Shown: positions 48,201 to 59,487 of the stretch, piece by piece | Layout of the letters: each line of letters opens with the position of its first letter | Numbering within the stretch: the first letter of the stretch is position 1 | NCBI GenBank assembly: GCA_949317995.1 | Contig: OX439044.1 | Location: forward strand, 29,770,733 to 29,834,732 | Length of the DNA: 64,000 nucleotides | Source of the DNA: Acholoe squamosa | Taxonomy: Eukaryota; Annelida; Polychaeta; Phyllodocida; Polynoidae | Reading direction: 5' to 3' | The notes under the pieces: generated by a model | Told to the model about the DNA's origin: nothing | Database searches by the model: none | Seen by the model: only the letters and a program-made list of their open reading frames with translations | Position numbers and translations under genes: made by a program

Positions 48201-51200
48201 ACAATTTAAATTATGATCCAACAATGGACTCAGCTTCATTAGTTTCTTCAAAATTTAACTTAACATTAAATACGGAAGCATGTCTGCGTCTTGTCTTTCA
48301 CAAAACTAAAAGATATTATCAGGAAACAATAAATGTGTTTTGGTGTGACATTGAGAAGCTAAGTAATGACCTCTACCCCCATGACAGGTCTATCAATCTT
48401 CCTGGTGCCGGACACGCCCACGTGGCTATGGCCTCCTCCCAGGGTAAGGGCCTTAAGGCCACCTCCTGCTGCATGCCTTTGCATAAAGTGTAGTATATGC
48501 TGTTGTGTTAGGGCCTTTATACTGGCCCCTCCTACTGTATGCCTTTGTATGACTGTACAGTTTGTTCTGCTGTGTAAGGGCCTTTATACTGACCCCTCCT
48601 ACTGTATGCCTTTGTATGACTGTACAGTTTGTTCTGCTGTGTAAGGGCCTTTATACTGAGCTGATCTGCTGTATGCCTGTGTGTGACAGTGTAGTGTATG
48701 CTGGTGACTAAGGGACTTTATACTTGCCTGTCCTGCTGTATGCCCATGTATGACAGTGCAGTGTGTGCTGCTGTGTAAGGGCCTTTATACTGGCCCGTCC
48801 TGCTGTATGCCTCTGCATGACAGTATAGCGTGTGCTGCTGCGTAAGGGCCTTTATACTGGCCAGTCCTGCTGTATGACAGTACAGTATGTGCTGCTGTGT
48901 AAGGGCCTTTATACTTGCAAGTCCTGCTGTATGACAGTACAGTGTGCGCTACTGTGTAAGGGCCTTTATACTGGCCAGTCCTGGTGTATGACAGTACAGT
49001 GTGAGATGCTGTGTAAGGGCCTTTATACTGGCCAGTCCTGGTGTATGACAGTACAGTGTGTGCTGCTGTGTAAGGGCCTTTATACTGGCCAGTCCTGGTG
49101 TATGACAGTACAGTGTGAGATGCTGTGTAAGGGCCTTTATACTGGCCAGTCCTGCTGTATGACAGTACAGTGTGTGCTGCTGTGTAAGGGCCTTTATACT
49201 GGCCAGTCCTGCTGTATGACAGTACAGTGTGTGCTGCTGTGTAAGGGCCTTTATACTGGCCAGTCCTGGTGTATGACAGTACAGTGTGCGCTACTGTGTA
49301 AGGGCCTTTATACTGGCCAGTCCTGGTGTATGACAGTACAGTGTGAGATGCTGTGTAAGGGCCTTTATACTGGCCAGTCCTGCTGTATGACAGTACAGTG
49401 TGTGCTGCTGTGTAAGGGCCTTTATACTGGCCAGTCCAGCTGTATGACAGTACAGTGTGTGCTGCTGTGTAAGGGCCTTTATACTGGCCAGTCCTACTAT
49501 ATGCCTCTGTATGACAGTACAGTATGTGCTGCTGTGTAAGGGCCTTTATACTGGCCAGTCCTGCTGTATGACAGTACAGTGTGTGCTATTGTGTAAGGGC
49601 CTTTATACTGGCCAGTCCTGCTGTATGACAGTGCAGTGTGTGCTGTTGTGTAAGGGCCTTTATAATGCCCCCTCCTGCTGTATGCCTTTGTGTGACAATA
49701 CAATGTTTGCTGCTGAATGCCTTTGTGTGAGAGTGCAGTGTGTGCTGCTTAAAGCATGTTATTCTAATCTCACTAATCAGAACTCACATTTTTCTAGGCC
49801 AAATACAAAACTTCCTAATGTGCTTTCCCACATGTTATGATGAATTAACCCGGTATTAACTTTAGACCCAGAAGTCAAGATATTTCCATGCTTCTTGAAT
49901 CCCATTTCCCAACCCCGCTTTCCAGCCTCAATTTTACTAGCCCCTTCGACATTAAAATGCCATGTGAGCTTGTTTAACTCTTATGGAGGTATTTCTCCAA
50001 TATTTTCTGTACTAAATCGACACAAACCTCAACATGAAAATTCCCACATTGTCTATTAGGTCTAAGCAGGACTGGGGCTGGTTTCTGGCAACATGCACTG
50101 ATAAGAGCTGATAAGATGAAACCAGCTTGTTCCTGGAAGTGGGTGTTATCCAGGGACAAGGTACCCATCATGACATGTCTTATCAGTGTGTTTTGCCACT
50201 TTATGTAGAAACAGCGAAATTCAAAACGTAAGAAAAAATGTATTAGGTACCTTGTCAGGGCTATGCATGTTAAGCTAACCCAGTGACACATTTAGTATTA
50301 GGTACAGGTCAATGTGAGACTTATAAACCTGAGGTTTATAACAGGGTACCTCAAGGGGCACGCAGACATGTCCATATGGCACAGGGCGTTAATAACCGAG
50401 GTAAGGAAGTTGGACCTAGTGGTCAGGGCAACATTATAGAGTCTGCTAGAGTTAGTTTTGATGTAACTTAGGTAAGGGAGCATACATTGTAAGCTCCCTT
50501 ACCTAAGTCCTCTCAAAATCCAAAAGCTAGTATAAGACCCATTATCATAACTCCTCTTATAACCCGAAAGCATAATGTAAGCCCCATTATTTTAACTTGT
50601 CTTGTAATCCAAAAGCATAATGTATGGTAAGCCCCATTACCATAACTCATCGTGTAAGCCAAAAGCACTGTACAAATTTCAAGGACATCAAATGGCCAGT
50701 ATCGGAATGTTAGCAATGGGGGCACATGCTGTCATTTGGTAAGTGATTGGAACATGATCTATCTATAGGCACAAGTTAGCTTCATTTGTTAGAAGTCAAT
50801 TGGAAAAGCGAACCCGGTATGCACTTTATTTTTCTTTGAAACATACCTTCATTTATCTCACTCTCTTATACATTTTGTACTGGCCTCCCTACTCTTTGAT
50901 AGGTTCAGGGTGATAAGAATCAGAGTAACTGGATTCCACAAAAGCTGCCACAAGGATTCCCTAGTACCAGCCGTTCACACCAGGGGGCAAACTGCTTAAG
51001 AGCAGCTTGTTACTTTTATGGTTGAGCAAGAGAAGTCTCCCCAAGTCTTAAGATTTCTTTTCGTACCCCACTAGATTTTAAGTAAAATTCCACATCTTAC
51101 CCACCCCAACATGCAAAGTTTATCAACAGGAGTAACAAAAACAAAAAAAAGAACACAAACAGACTAGTAATTGGACCTATTAAAAGGCAAATCTTTAACC

Positions 51201-54200
51201 AATGTCCCACACTGTTACTTGTGCCTGTTAACTAGGGGGTTCAACCTCAGAGGGCACCACGTGCACCATGCGGCAGCCGTAGACGACAAAGGTAACTGGT
51301 GAATGGGCCGGGTGTATGGACTACCGGGTTTTAGTAAGGCCTTCAAGGGCCAAATAGTGCATTGATAAATTGTCCTTATCTGAAGCATGAATGCAGCCCC
51401 ATGGTCTACTCACTTGGAATGTAGCCCCATGGTCTACTCACTTGGAATGTAGCCCCATGGTCTACTCACTTGGAATGTAGCCCCATGGTCTACTCACTTG
51501 GAATATAGCCCCATGGTCTACTCACTTGGAATATAGCCCCATGGTCTACTCACTTGGAATATAGCCCCATGGTCTACTCACTTGGAATGTAGCCCCATGG
51601 TCTACTCACTTGGAATGTAGCCCCATGGTCTACTCACTTGGAATGTAGCCCCATGGTCTACTCACCTGAGATGTATTCATGGATCACGTCAACCTAACAG
51701 GGTTAAAAGACGAAGGGTTAGCATGATCATAAATCATAATGCCTTGGAGAAAGGACTCGGCAAGGCTGCATCCACGCATATACCATGGGTATGAAATATG
51801 GTATGATGCGTTAATGCACAATGTGGCCATTAAGGACCAAATAAAGTATGAAGGCGCCAGGGCCACTGAATGGGAATATTTCAAACACTCAAACCAGAGG
51901 CTTTTAATTTCTATTATAAAATTTCCCTCTACTTTTCCGTCCCTCATACCTGACCCATTCAAATTCTAATGTTATTGCATGATGATTGCCTTATGACAAC
52001 TTGGAATAGAAGGAATTAACTACATGCATTCAACTACTAATTAATAGATGATAGCTTTTAGTGTTAAGTATCTGTGGCTGTATGGTGTGCCGAGTGAATG
52101 GATGCTTCTACTAGTTAAGACTTTTAAATATTCTTTCACCTTAAACTTTAGAATACAAACACTGTACATGTCTTCCATTCGTTCAAGTGTACTATGTTCT
52201 ATTAAAATTATTGTTGTATGTTCTATTAATTTTCTTTTTGTGTCAAATAATTTCATGTATCAAATTACCCGGAAGGATAATCCAAAGATGTTATTGATTT
52301 AGAGAGGTTTATCATGATCAAATGCCTATTTATTCATTCCCTAAAAAATATTCGTCCAAAAATTACATAATACAGCTGATTTAACTGTTACTTAGAGACT
52401 TATTATCATGTCCCATCAGTATCTACTGATATGACCTACATTACAGATAGGATCTCTGTGATATTTTGCAGATTACAACTTCTCACACCGCATAGATCAC
52501 TTCTCCTTTGGCAAGCCCACACCGGGTATTGTTAACCCTATGGACGGTGACTACAAAACGATACACGATAGTAAGTTCACACAAACATACTAACACGAAC
52601 ACGGTACTTGTTGTATTTCTAAGGGTGAGGCAGCTAGCTCCCTAGTTTTATATGAAATATCAGTTTCTGTATAATCATTATATCCTTTTGTTATGTCCTC
52701 ACTTCTTTATTATGGGATCAGTAATACAATACTGAGACTGCATTGAGAAATGGTAATAATTGTGTGTACAGGAATATATATGAGCTCCCCAGGGATAATC
52801 ATATTCACATTCCATCCTGACTTTGGACTTTGTGCACTCTCAAGGGGTCAAAGTCATAGACCAATGCAGTACTCAGCAGGCCGGTTTAATTACCGACTTT
52901 GTACACACATACTCTCAAGGGGTCAAAGTCATAGACCAATGTAGTACTCAACAGGCCGGTTTAATTACCACTGTTTTCACATATATCATGAGAATGAAAA
53001 AAGAAACCTCCAAGTATTGCATTGCCTTTTAAGATTAATAGGGAAATGACATTTGTATGTCCTTTACAGCTCACCACATGTTCCAGTACTTCATACAAAT
53101 AGTGCCAACAGTTGTCCACACACGACAAGCACACGTCGATACCTGTCAGTATTCTGTCACCGAGCGGGTGAGTCAGCTTTGTACCATTATAAGAAAGTTT
53201 ATTAAATTCGCTATAGAAAAGTGATATACCCTAGTACTTAACATTACATTTAGCAGACTATTAAAAGTGCCTATGTTCCTGTTAAGGACTGTGACAAATG
53301 TTTATGAATAGGGGAATTCAAAGGCCACTGTAGGTACAATTGAATCTTGGTTAAAAGGTGAGGTGATAGGTTCCACACATACAGCTTCATATCAGCGGGA
53401 CTTTCACTTTTCGTTTCTTACCCCGTCAAACTCTTAGTCCCCATATAATATAATATCTAGGCTAAAAGCAGTAGGGTTAGAATCTCTTATTATGACCGAG
53501 TGTATTGCCATGGACTTGTAAAGCTTTATCACATTTAACAATATAACACCTAACAGATTCAAGCAGTGAATTACACGAGATAGGCACAATAAGCTAATCC
53601 ACATTTATGATACAAAATTACATAGAACCGTACCATCAACCACTCTACGGGTAGTCATGGAGTGCCGGGTATCTTCATGAAGTATGACCTAGCACCGCTC
53701 ATGGTGACCGTCAAGGAGGAACACAAACCTTACTGGCAGTTCCTCGTACGGCTGTGCGGCATCATCGGGGGAGTCTTTGCTACATCAGGTATGTTGACTA
53801 TAGGCTAAACTAAAAAAAAATATTGTTTTTCCTCACAAAAGGCCCATAACAAATTACATGACATCGGAGATACATGACTGCTTTGGCGAGTAAAATCAAA
53901 GATTGCATTCATGCATCAAGCCGACTCTTAAGAGGTTTATTCACATAAGAAGGGTTGTTCTTAAATGGTAAACTTAATGATTCTGATAGTGATACTCAAT
54001 ACACCCCCATGAATGAAATATGCTTACATGTGTTAAGAGCACACCCCATTATTAACTGTACAGTGTGGTTCTTTGATTGTGGGTTTCGAAGTTCTTTTTC
54101 CCCTCTTTTCAGGTCTTCTAAACAGTCTAGTCGGCTACGTCGTGGACGTTCTCTGCTGCCGCTTCAAACTAGGCACATACAAGTCTTCACAGAAGGATAC

Positions 54201-54384
54201 CACAGCTGAAATACCAGCCTACCCCAACCCACTGAGGGACAGTCCCGAGCACCTACCCTCCCCAGACTCACAACCCCTCACCCTTAACTCCAGCCCTCAA
54301 GGGGTCTCCTTACTGACCGCCACAGAGGTCCCGTCGTCATGGCAACAACAGCCAGTAATAGCACAAGACAGCTTATACCAATGA
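45276..54384 (+). CDS. ERGIC2: ERGIC2 (Erv41-type ER-Golgi cargo receptor), 10 coding exons
   Basis: Coding exons: 45276-45390, 45726-45834, 46336-46382, 46749-46965, 47429-47524, 48388-48443, 52472-52570, 53070-53167, 53626-53788 and 54113-54384, all GT-AG and in phase, giving 423 residues. An in-frame TGA 17 codons upstream supports the start. The product matches ERGIC2/Erv41: N-terminal KELDAFPKVPESY, first membrane segment near residues 39-57, a lumenal domain with NIDMTVAMKCN, KVAGNFHITPGK, GHAHVAM and YNFSHRIDHFSFG, then GVPGIFMKYDLAPLMVTV and a second membrane segment near 318-347. In this family the protein pairs with ERGIC3/Erv46 and cycles between ER and Golgi in COPII/COPI vesicles, retrieving and carrying cargo. 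The cytosolic tail after CCRFKLGTYK is Pro/Ser-rich and about 45 residues longer than I recall for the human protein (377 residues). Intron 6 (4.0 kb) carries a donor-derived minisatellite. Confidence 0.95.
48444..49670 (+). repeat. Intronic 67/57-bp minisatellite copying the exon 6 donor
   Basis: The first unit starts at the exon 6 5' splice site (CAGG/GTAAGGGCCTT). Early units are about 67 bp (TGTGTAAGGGCCTTTATACT ... GTATGCCTTTGTATGAC); later ones are 57 bp after loss of about 10 bp (GCCTTTGTAT). About 18 units keep GTAAGGG. Since 57 is a multiple of 3, a 235-codon open frame of 19-residue repeats (CMTVQCVLLCKGLYTGQSC) results. It is intronic and not a gene. Confidence 0.93.
50047..50205. 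repeat. Dispersed ~150-bp repeat in ERGIC2 intron 6
   Basis: Reverse-complement copy of 4246-4397, with CTGGTTTCTGGCAACATGC, CACTGATAAGAGCTGATAAG, GTGGGTGTTATCCAGGGAC and GACATGTCTTATCAGTGTG. Confidence 0.7.
50466..50508. repeat. Perfect 16-bp stem hairpin
   Basis: ACTTAGGTAAGGGAGC and its exact complement GCTCCCTTACCTAAGT are separated by 11 bases, within ERGIC2 intron 6. The left arm includes GGTAAGGG, another donor-like word. Confidence 0.85.
50515..50670 (+). repeat. Short tandem repeat, three ~60-bp degenerate units
   Basis: CATAATGTAAGCCCCATTA-like and CCAAAAGC-like words recur three times, directly after the hairpin. Confidence 0.65.
50671..51389. other. ERGIC2 intron 6, no further feature seen
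   Basis: Intronic sequence without recognised exon or repeat. Palindromic-family words begin near 51360. Confidence 0.5.
51390..51672 (+). repeat. 28-bp tandem repeat, about 10 units, ERGIC2 intron 6
   Basis: The unit GTAGCCCCATGGTCTACTCA+CTTGGAAT repeats at 28 bp with almost no divergence (one GTAGCC/ATAGCC variant in a block of three). Flanks at 51360-51390 (GCATGAATGCAGCCCC) and 51720-51840 (GCATGATCATAAATCATAATGC) belong to the dispersed palindromic family, so the array is an internal amplification of such a copy. Confidence 0.92.
51850..52471. other. 3' part of ERGIC2 intron 6, nothing recognised
   Basis: AT-rich intronic sequence ending in ATATTTTGCAG before exon 7. Confidence 0.6.
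52822..52972 (+). repeat. Two-copy ~76-bp duplication, ERGIC2 intron 7
   Basis: GACTTTGTGCACTCTCAAGG to CAGGCCGGTTTAATTACC occurs twice with few changes. Non-coding. Confidence 0.85.
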
Positions 54385-55880
54385 TACTTTGGATATATGC
54401 ATTTATTTTTATTTTTGGTTATCAATTGTTATTATTTTTGTGGGAGAAAGAAATCTATTATTTATGAGTTGATAAGGATGTGTGTGTCCTAGAAATTCCT
54501 GCACTTCTAGAATACAGTGAAATGAATCAAGAGTGGATGATTTTATGTGTGTTTGTCAATGTAAATCGAGGAGATAAAATTTCAAATATCAAGGGTGTAA
54601 AATACCAAAACCCCTTTCGGCTGAAGTACCAGTAGATTGTACAGCATCTCGAAAGTTATTAGTTGGTATTTTTACACGAGATAAGTTATCTGAATAGTGA
54701 ATCAACAAAATGAAACGAAATATTGGTATACATGATAATCCCCTTCCACGTTTCTCTTTATTATTTATCGTACATTAATCCATCGGTTTTGCGGTAGTTC
54801 TTTAATCGTTCATCATACATTAATCCATTGGTTTTGTGGCATTTCATTAATCTATTCATCTATTCTAACGTACGAACAAACTCCAACAATTTTAATGTAT
54901 TCCTATTCCAGTGACTAACTTACTTCATTATTAATCTGTTTCATCATAATGAATCTTTACTTTCTGCTATTTCTTTGGAGATGGATTTACGTAAAATAAA
55001 TCTTTGGTTAAATGTGCCAGTATAATTTGATGGACTTTTTGTAATATTGTCCTGATAGGTAATACCGGTAGGTATACTTGTACAGATGTATATAATTCAT
55101 CATATTGAGATAATGTACACCACTGTATTACATAAAAAGACATTCTCTGTGATAGTCAAATCAGCAAGATAGTCCCTTAAACCCAGTTTTTCATAAAATG
55201 TGGAGGCATTTTATTTCTAGGCTACCTAGTTAAAGAAAAAAAAATCCAAAATCATCAAACGCACCATTCATTGATCCAATGGTTGCTCTTTGATTTACAA
55301 CGAAACTGATAAACTTTGAGATGGGACATTACATGAAATGTCTCATCATCTAGGACTGCTCAGCAGAAATTTTTAATGAGGTGTATTTCAATTTTTAAAT
55401 TAGTATGTGGTCAACTAGAATCCATTTGAATGTATATCATAATGTTCTTATGGTGAGTGATTTTGATAAGGAGTTATCAACTTGTTCTATAGATGTGCAG
55501 TGGTGATGAGTGAAAATTGTGCAAAAAATGTATTCCTGGGCGCATATTTACAAAATATGGGCAACATGTTTGGACAAAGTCCCAATTAATGTGGTGCAAA
55601 GTGGTTGTGTGTTTATCTTGACGATTCTATAATTGTTTGTATTTTCTGTGGGTTTATTTATCAGTTTCTTCCAAGTGGACTTTCTTAAAACAACCATTGT
55701 AAGATTCAATCCTTATCATGAGAATCGTTATACCTTTATTAAGACTTGCAATTATGTTCCAATAATTGACTGAGATGTTCCATGAGATTTTTTCTTTTCT
55801 TTATTCTGTTGGGAATGGGGCAGTTCATCTTCCTGGGTAGAAGTTATTGTGTCATAATACAATAATAAAGGAATGACTAA
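54385..55880 (+). other. ERGIC2 3' untranslated region (probable)
   Basis: AT-rich sequence follows the ERGIC2 stop without open frames. Poly(A) signals AATAAA occur at 54995-55000 and 55864-55869. The second is followed by a GT-containing stretch and nearby MITEs, so it may be the distal end. UTR extent is inferred. Confidence 0.5.
55864..55869 (+). terminator. Candidate distal poly(A) signal of ERGIC2
   Basis: AATAAA about 1.48 kb after the stop codon; an earlier AATAAA at 54995 is an alternative. Confidence 0.45.
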
Positions 55881-56055
55881 GACAATGGTTTGCAATTATC
55901 ACTTTAATTATCCTATCTCATTGATCACAAGCAATTCTTCTCCAAAAAAACAACCCCTTCCTTATCTGTTCTCAGACAAATCTTAGTACTAGTACATGTA
56001 TTCACAAACCTTGGTCGGAAAGGTTATATCTTTCACAATATAGTCAATACTTATC

Positions 56056-56769
56056 CAGGGTTCCCACTATTTTTGTATCATGGTTTTAACTGACTTTTAG
56101 GCCACACCAAATTAAAAAGTTGGTCTATGGATTTTCGTTTTAAAAAAAATGGAGGGAGGGCGAAATTTTTTTGGGGGGGGGGGAATTTTTTTTTCTGTCT
56201 ATGGATTTCTGCTTCTGAAATGTGGAGAGGGCGATATTTTCTTCTTCTTTTTTGGTTGGGGAGGGGTTCCTTGCTTAAAATGTTTTTTTTTTAAAAATGC
56301 AGAATTGGCCTATATATTGAAACCAATGGAATTTTTTCCTATCCAATGAGTGGTCTGCCTTTTCTGTACTTTCATTGATTGACCTTGTAAGCTCCTTGGA
56401 AAAAAAATCTGCAATTTTCAAGATAATGATGCGGGCAGAATCCATAGACAAATAAATTTTCTTTAAAAAACTAAATTTAATTTTGAAAATAAGGTGCGGG
56501 AAATCCATAGACCAATATTTTAATTTGGTGTGGCCTTACCTGACATTTATCGAATTTTAACTGACCAAATAGTGGATCAGGAAAAAATTTATTGACTCTC
56601 GAGCGAATTTTTTTTTTAGAAATTTTGTGAATTCCCGTGGAATCTTGACAATTAACCCCCTAAATTAGTCAAAATTTCATTTTTAACTGACTTTTTCCAA
56701 AAATATTCTTTTAACTGACCTTTAAAGGAAAAAGATTTAACTGACTTTTAACTGACCAGTGGAACCCTG
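56056..56769. mobile_element. hAT-like MITE with 6-bp target duplication, carrying a nested MITE
   Basis: The left end is CAGGGTTCCCACTA; the reverse complement of the right end is CAGGGTTCCACTGGTCAG. Both sides are flanked directly by CTTATC (56050-56055 and 56770-56775). CAGGG termini are typical of hAT elements; 8-bp duplications are usual and 6 bp is shorter. Internal TTTTAACTGAC words repeat at both sides. A second element (56100-56535) sits inside. Without it this element is about 275 bp. No coding potential. Confidence 0.75.
56100..56535. mobile_element. Harbinger-like MITE nested in the hAT-like element
   Basis: The left end is GGCCACACCAAATTAAAAAG; the reverse complement of the right end is GGCCACACCAAATTAAAATA. 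Similarity continues through TTGGTCTATGGATTT. Flanking TTA (56097-56099 and 56536-56538) fits the 3-bp TWA duplication of PIF/Harbinger elements. The 436 bp are non-coding with T-, G- and A-runs. Confidence 0.8.
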
Positions 56770-56805
56770 CTTATCTCTACGATAGCACCTGACCATAATT
56801 TGAGA

Positions 56806-56985
56806 CCTACCGTAATCTCCCGCGTATAGGGCGCGTCTTATACGGGGGGGGGGTAGTTCTCATTGCATCCACAAGGGGGACTCCAAGACCTTTCTTTTAA
56901 TATGTTACATGCCCCCTTGGCCATAATAGGATATATGGTGGTCCAAAACTCTAGGTGTGCCTTATACGCAGGAGATTATTGTATT
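56806..56985. mobile_element. MITE-like element next to the METTL15 stop
   Basis: The left end is CTACCGTAATCTCCCGCGTA; the right end reverse complement is TACAATAATCTCCTGCGTAT. CTTATACG words lie inside. It ends within about ten bases of the METTL15 stop codon, so METTL15 3' processing probably uses element-derived sequence. Confidence 0.65.
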
Positions 56986-56989
56986 TGTA

Positions 56990-59487
56990 CTATCTCTTTC
57001 GGGCTACTCGTAGTTTGGCAGAACGCGAGCGTGGGTTGGTGCTTTCCTCCTCCTTGGACGGTAAGATCACCTTCCTGGTGAGCGGCTCCCATCTCTTCTT
57101 CATCACCTCCTCCAGGTCCTCCCTCCTGTAGGTCTTCATGTTGTTTCTATGCTGAGCAGTGATACTCATGTTACCCTTCATGTCTATGTCCAGACCATGG
57201 AAGTGTCGCTTAGCGATCCGGTCCTCCAGAGAATGAAATGCAATAGCGACACACACTCCTCCGGGGCGGAGGAGGTGGTGCGCTACCTCCAGACCATTAT
57301 TAAGTTCATTTAGTTCATTGTTGACAAAGATGCGCAGAGCCTGGAAGACACGAGTAGCGACATGTGCCTGTCTTTGGAGCTTGTCAAAACCAAAGGACCT
57401 AAGAATAATTGTAGGAAAAGAATCGTTGTTTTTTAAAGTAAAGAAAAGTTTCTCATATTTGACTTGAATCGATTAAATATGCTGAGACGTCTCCTCTGAC
57501 TTCTATATTTGACAGAAAATATCCAGAGGTTATGCATATTTATATGGTTGTCATTTCTGATCAGAAGAATTTACTATACCACTATGCACTTGCAGAGAAC
57601 AAACTACCAATACATGTAGAAAGTGTTTTTGATAGATATAATCTCAATAACTTTAGACTTACATTTGGTGTACGCCTGCTACAATATCAGCAAGTTGCTT
57701 TGTTCTGGTGATGCGCCCAAAGGTGTGACGGCTACTGACAATGGCCTGAGCGACCAACCTGGGTTTTCTCTCCTCACCGTAACGCTTGAAGATTTTATAT
57801 AGGTCTTCTTCATCCAAAGTGTTGATTATATCAGCTGCCGTGGGAGTTTCTGGACATCTGTGTTGATATAACTTCTTTATATTAAAGATATCAGGATAAA
57901 CCACCATATCAACAAACTATAAATACTCAGTCTTAAAGCCTCTCTCTTCAAGTTATCCCCCGATTTTAACAAGCTGAGTAATGCAAATCCCCCATTTTAG
58001 TATACTACTTCAATAATCGAATCCCCTTTTCCATATACTACTCACACAGTGAGACTTGGTTTAACATTTTAAGTACACTTAATAGTTACAATACAGAGAA
58101 AATACCACAAAGAACATACTCATGAACATGACAACCTCAAAACCTACCTTCCCCCATCCATCCTCATGTCCAGAGGTCCGTCCTTGGAGAGGGAGAATCC
58201 CCTGTGTGCCTCGTCAAACTGCATGGACGAGGCCCCCACGTCCAATAAGACGCCATCTAGGGAACCTGAAGTGATGCCATGTTCTGACACCAGATGGTGC
58301 GCCTCACTAAACCTCCCTAGGAGTGGCGTGAATCTGGGACTGCAAGAGAAACGGCTTGTGTGCAGAGCTGAATGTGTTATTTGTAAAGTTCATTTTCCTG
58401 TTACTTCTGTTGTTTTGTTTTTTTTTTGTTTTTTTTTTTGTAATAATATGGCATATGATTGTTACTACCGGTAAAATTTTCCTGGAAATTTTCTATAACA
58501 TCAATACATTCATACCAAGTGTGGGCACTAGGGGCAGTTTTCTAGTAAATCATAACACTCGATGGGGCCACGGAAGAAAGATAATACAGACTTTGACTGG
58601 GGGCTGTCTTTTAAAATACAGCAAAACCAAACTATCCTTTTCTAAAGATCTTGATGTAGAAACTTACTTTTCTTGGGCATATAGGTGTGCTATTCGGTGG
58701 GCTGTTGGGTCTCGGTCGAGTCCAAATACATGGCAGTCTGGTGCTCGCTCAAATATCGCCTTGGTATGCCCTCCTGCACCGAATGTCATGTCCAGGAATT
58801 TCTTGAGAACATCAAATTGAAATATAGAAATATATATGTATTTCAGCAACTGTGTGGACATTTTCAAAAGTGGAAATAGATGGAGGTAAGTACATAGACT
58901 CTTTGATCGGAAATAATAAAGATTTGTATTTGCATTGCGCTGGTGCATGTGTCTAAAAGTCAAGTACAATAATCAATTGTCATATTGTAAAAAAAATTAA
59001 CCCATGTAATCTTGTAAAAATCACCCTACCTTCCTGCTTTACGAAGGAGAATGACAAGTGATTGTTAACTGATTGACAATGGATCTCAGACTCAGGGTGT
59101 GTCCTGGTGCACTGAAGACAAATGTTTGGAAAATTCTCAAAGATTACACCTCCCCCTGATTACCCTACTCTTTTCACATTTTGTATATTGAACACGAATC
59201 ACCTGTCCATTCTGTGGATTGAGATATTCCAGAACTTCAGATAACAAAACAGGTACATGTGGCGGAGGTGCCTCAGACTGGAGCCTTGAAGTCTGACTAC
59301 TGCTCTCTACACAACTAATATCTGTAGAAGTCTGGGCATCTTCTTTCTGCTTGATGCATGAGCTTGTGGAAATGTGTTTCCATAGTCTGTATTGATGATG
59401 TCCATGCTGTGGGAACAATCCTGTGGTCTGGCGAACTTTGCATGCAACTGCATAAGTCATGTGTTTAGAAATGGATGAGATTTTCAT
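56990..59487 (-). CDS. METTL15: METTL15 (mitochondrial 12S rRNA m4C methyltransferase), 5 coding exons
   Basis: Coding exons in transcript order: 59487-59203, 58801-58668, 58339-58148, 57857-57663 and 57398-56990, all GT-AG and in phase, giving 404 residues (407 in human as I recall). An in-frame TAA five codons upstream supports the start. The product is an RsmH/MraW-type methyltransferase, which uses S-adenosylmethionine to methylate N4 of a cytidine; in mammals the target is mitochondrial 12S rRNA. The N-terminus has basic residues and no acidic ones until residue 49, like a mitochondrial targeting peptide. Next come [13 protein letters not shown] (77-89), SAM motif [12 protein letters not shown] (97-108), [20 protein letters not shown] (171-182) and [10 protein letters not shown] (192-201), [21 protein letters not shown] (323-329) and a C-terminal [17 protein letters not shown] replaces the common LDLGVSS. 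All family motifs are present, so it should be active. Confidence 0.95.

Noticed and set aside
48832..49539. 235-codon open frame of 19-residue repeats
   Set aside because: It lies wholly within ERGIC2 intron 6 and exists because the 57-bp tandem unit is a multiple of three without stops in one frame.
45276..54384. Identity as ERGIC3 or ERGIC1 rather than ERGIC2
   Set aside because: The N-terminal KELDAFPKVPESY and lumenal FSHRIDHFSFG segments match what I know of ERGIC2/Erv41 much better than the paralogues.
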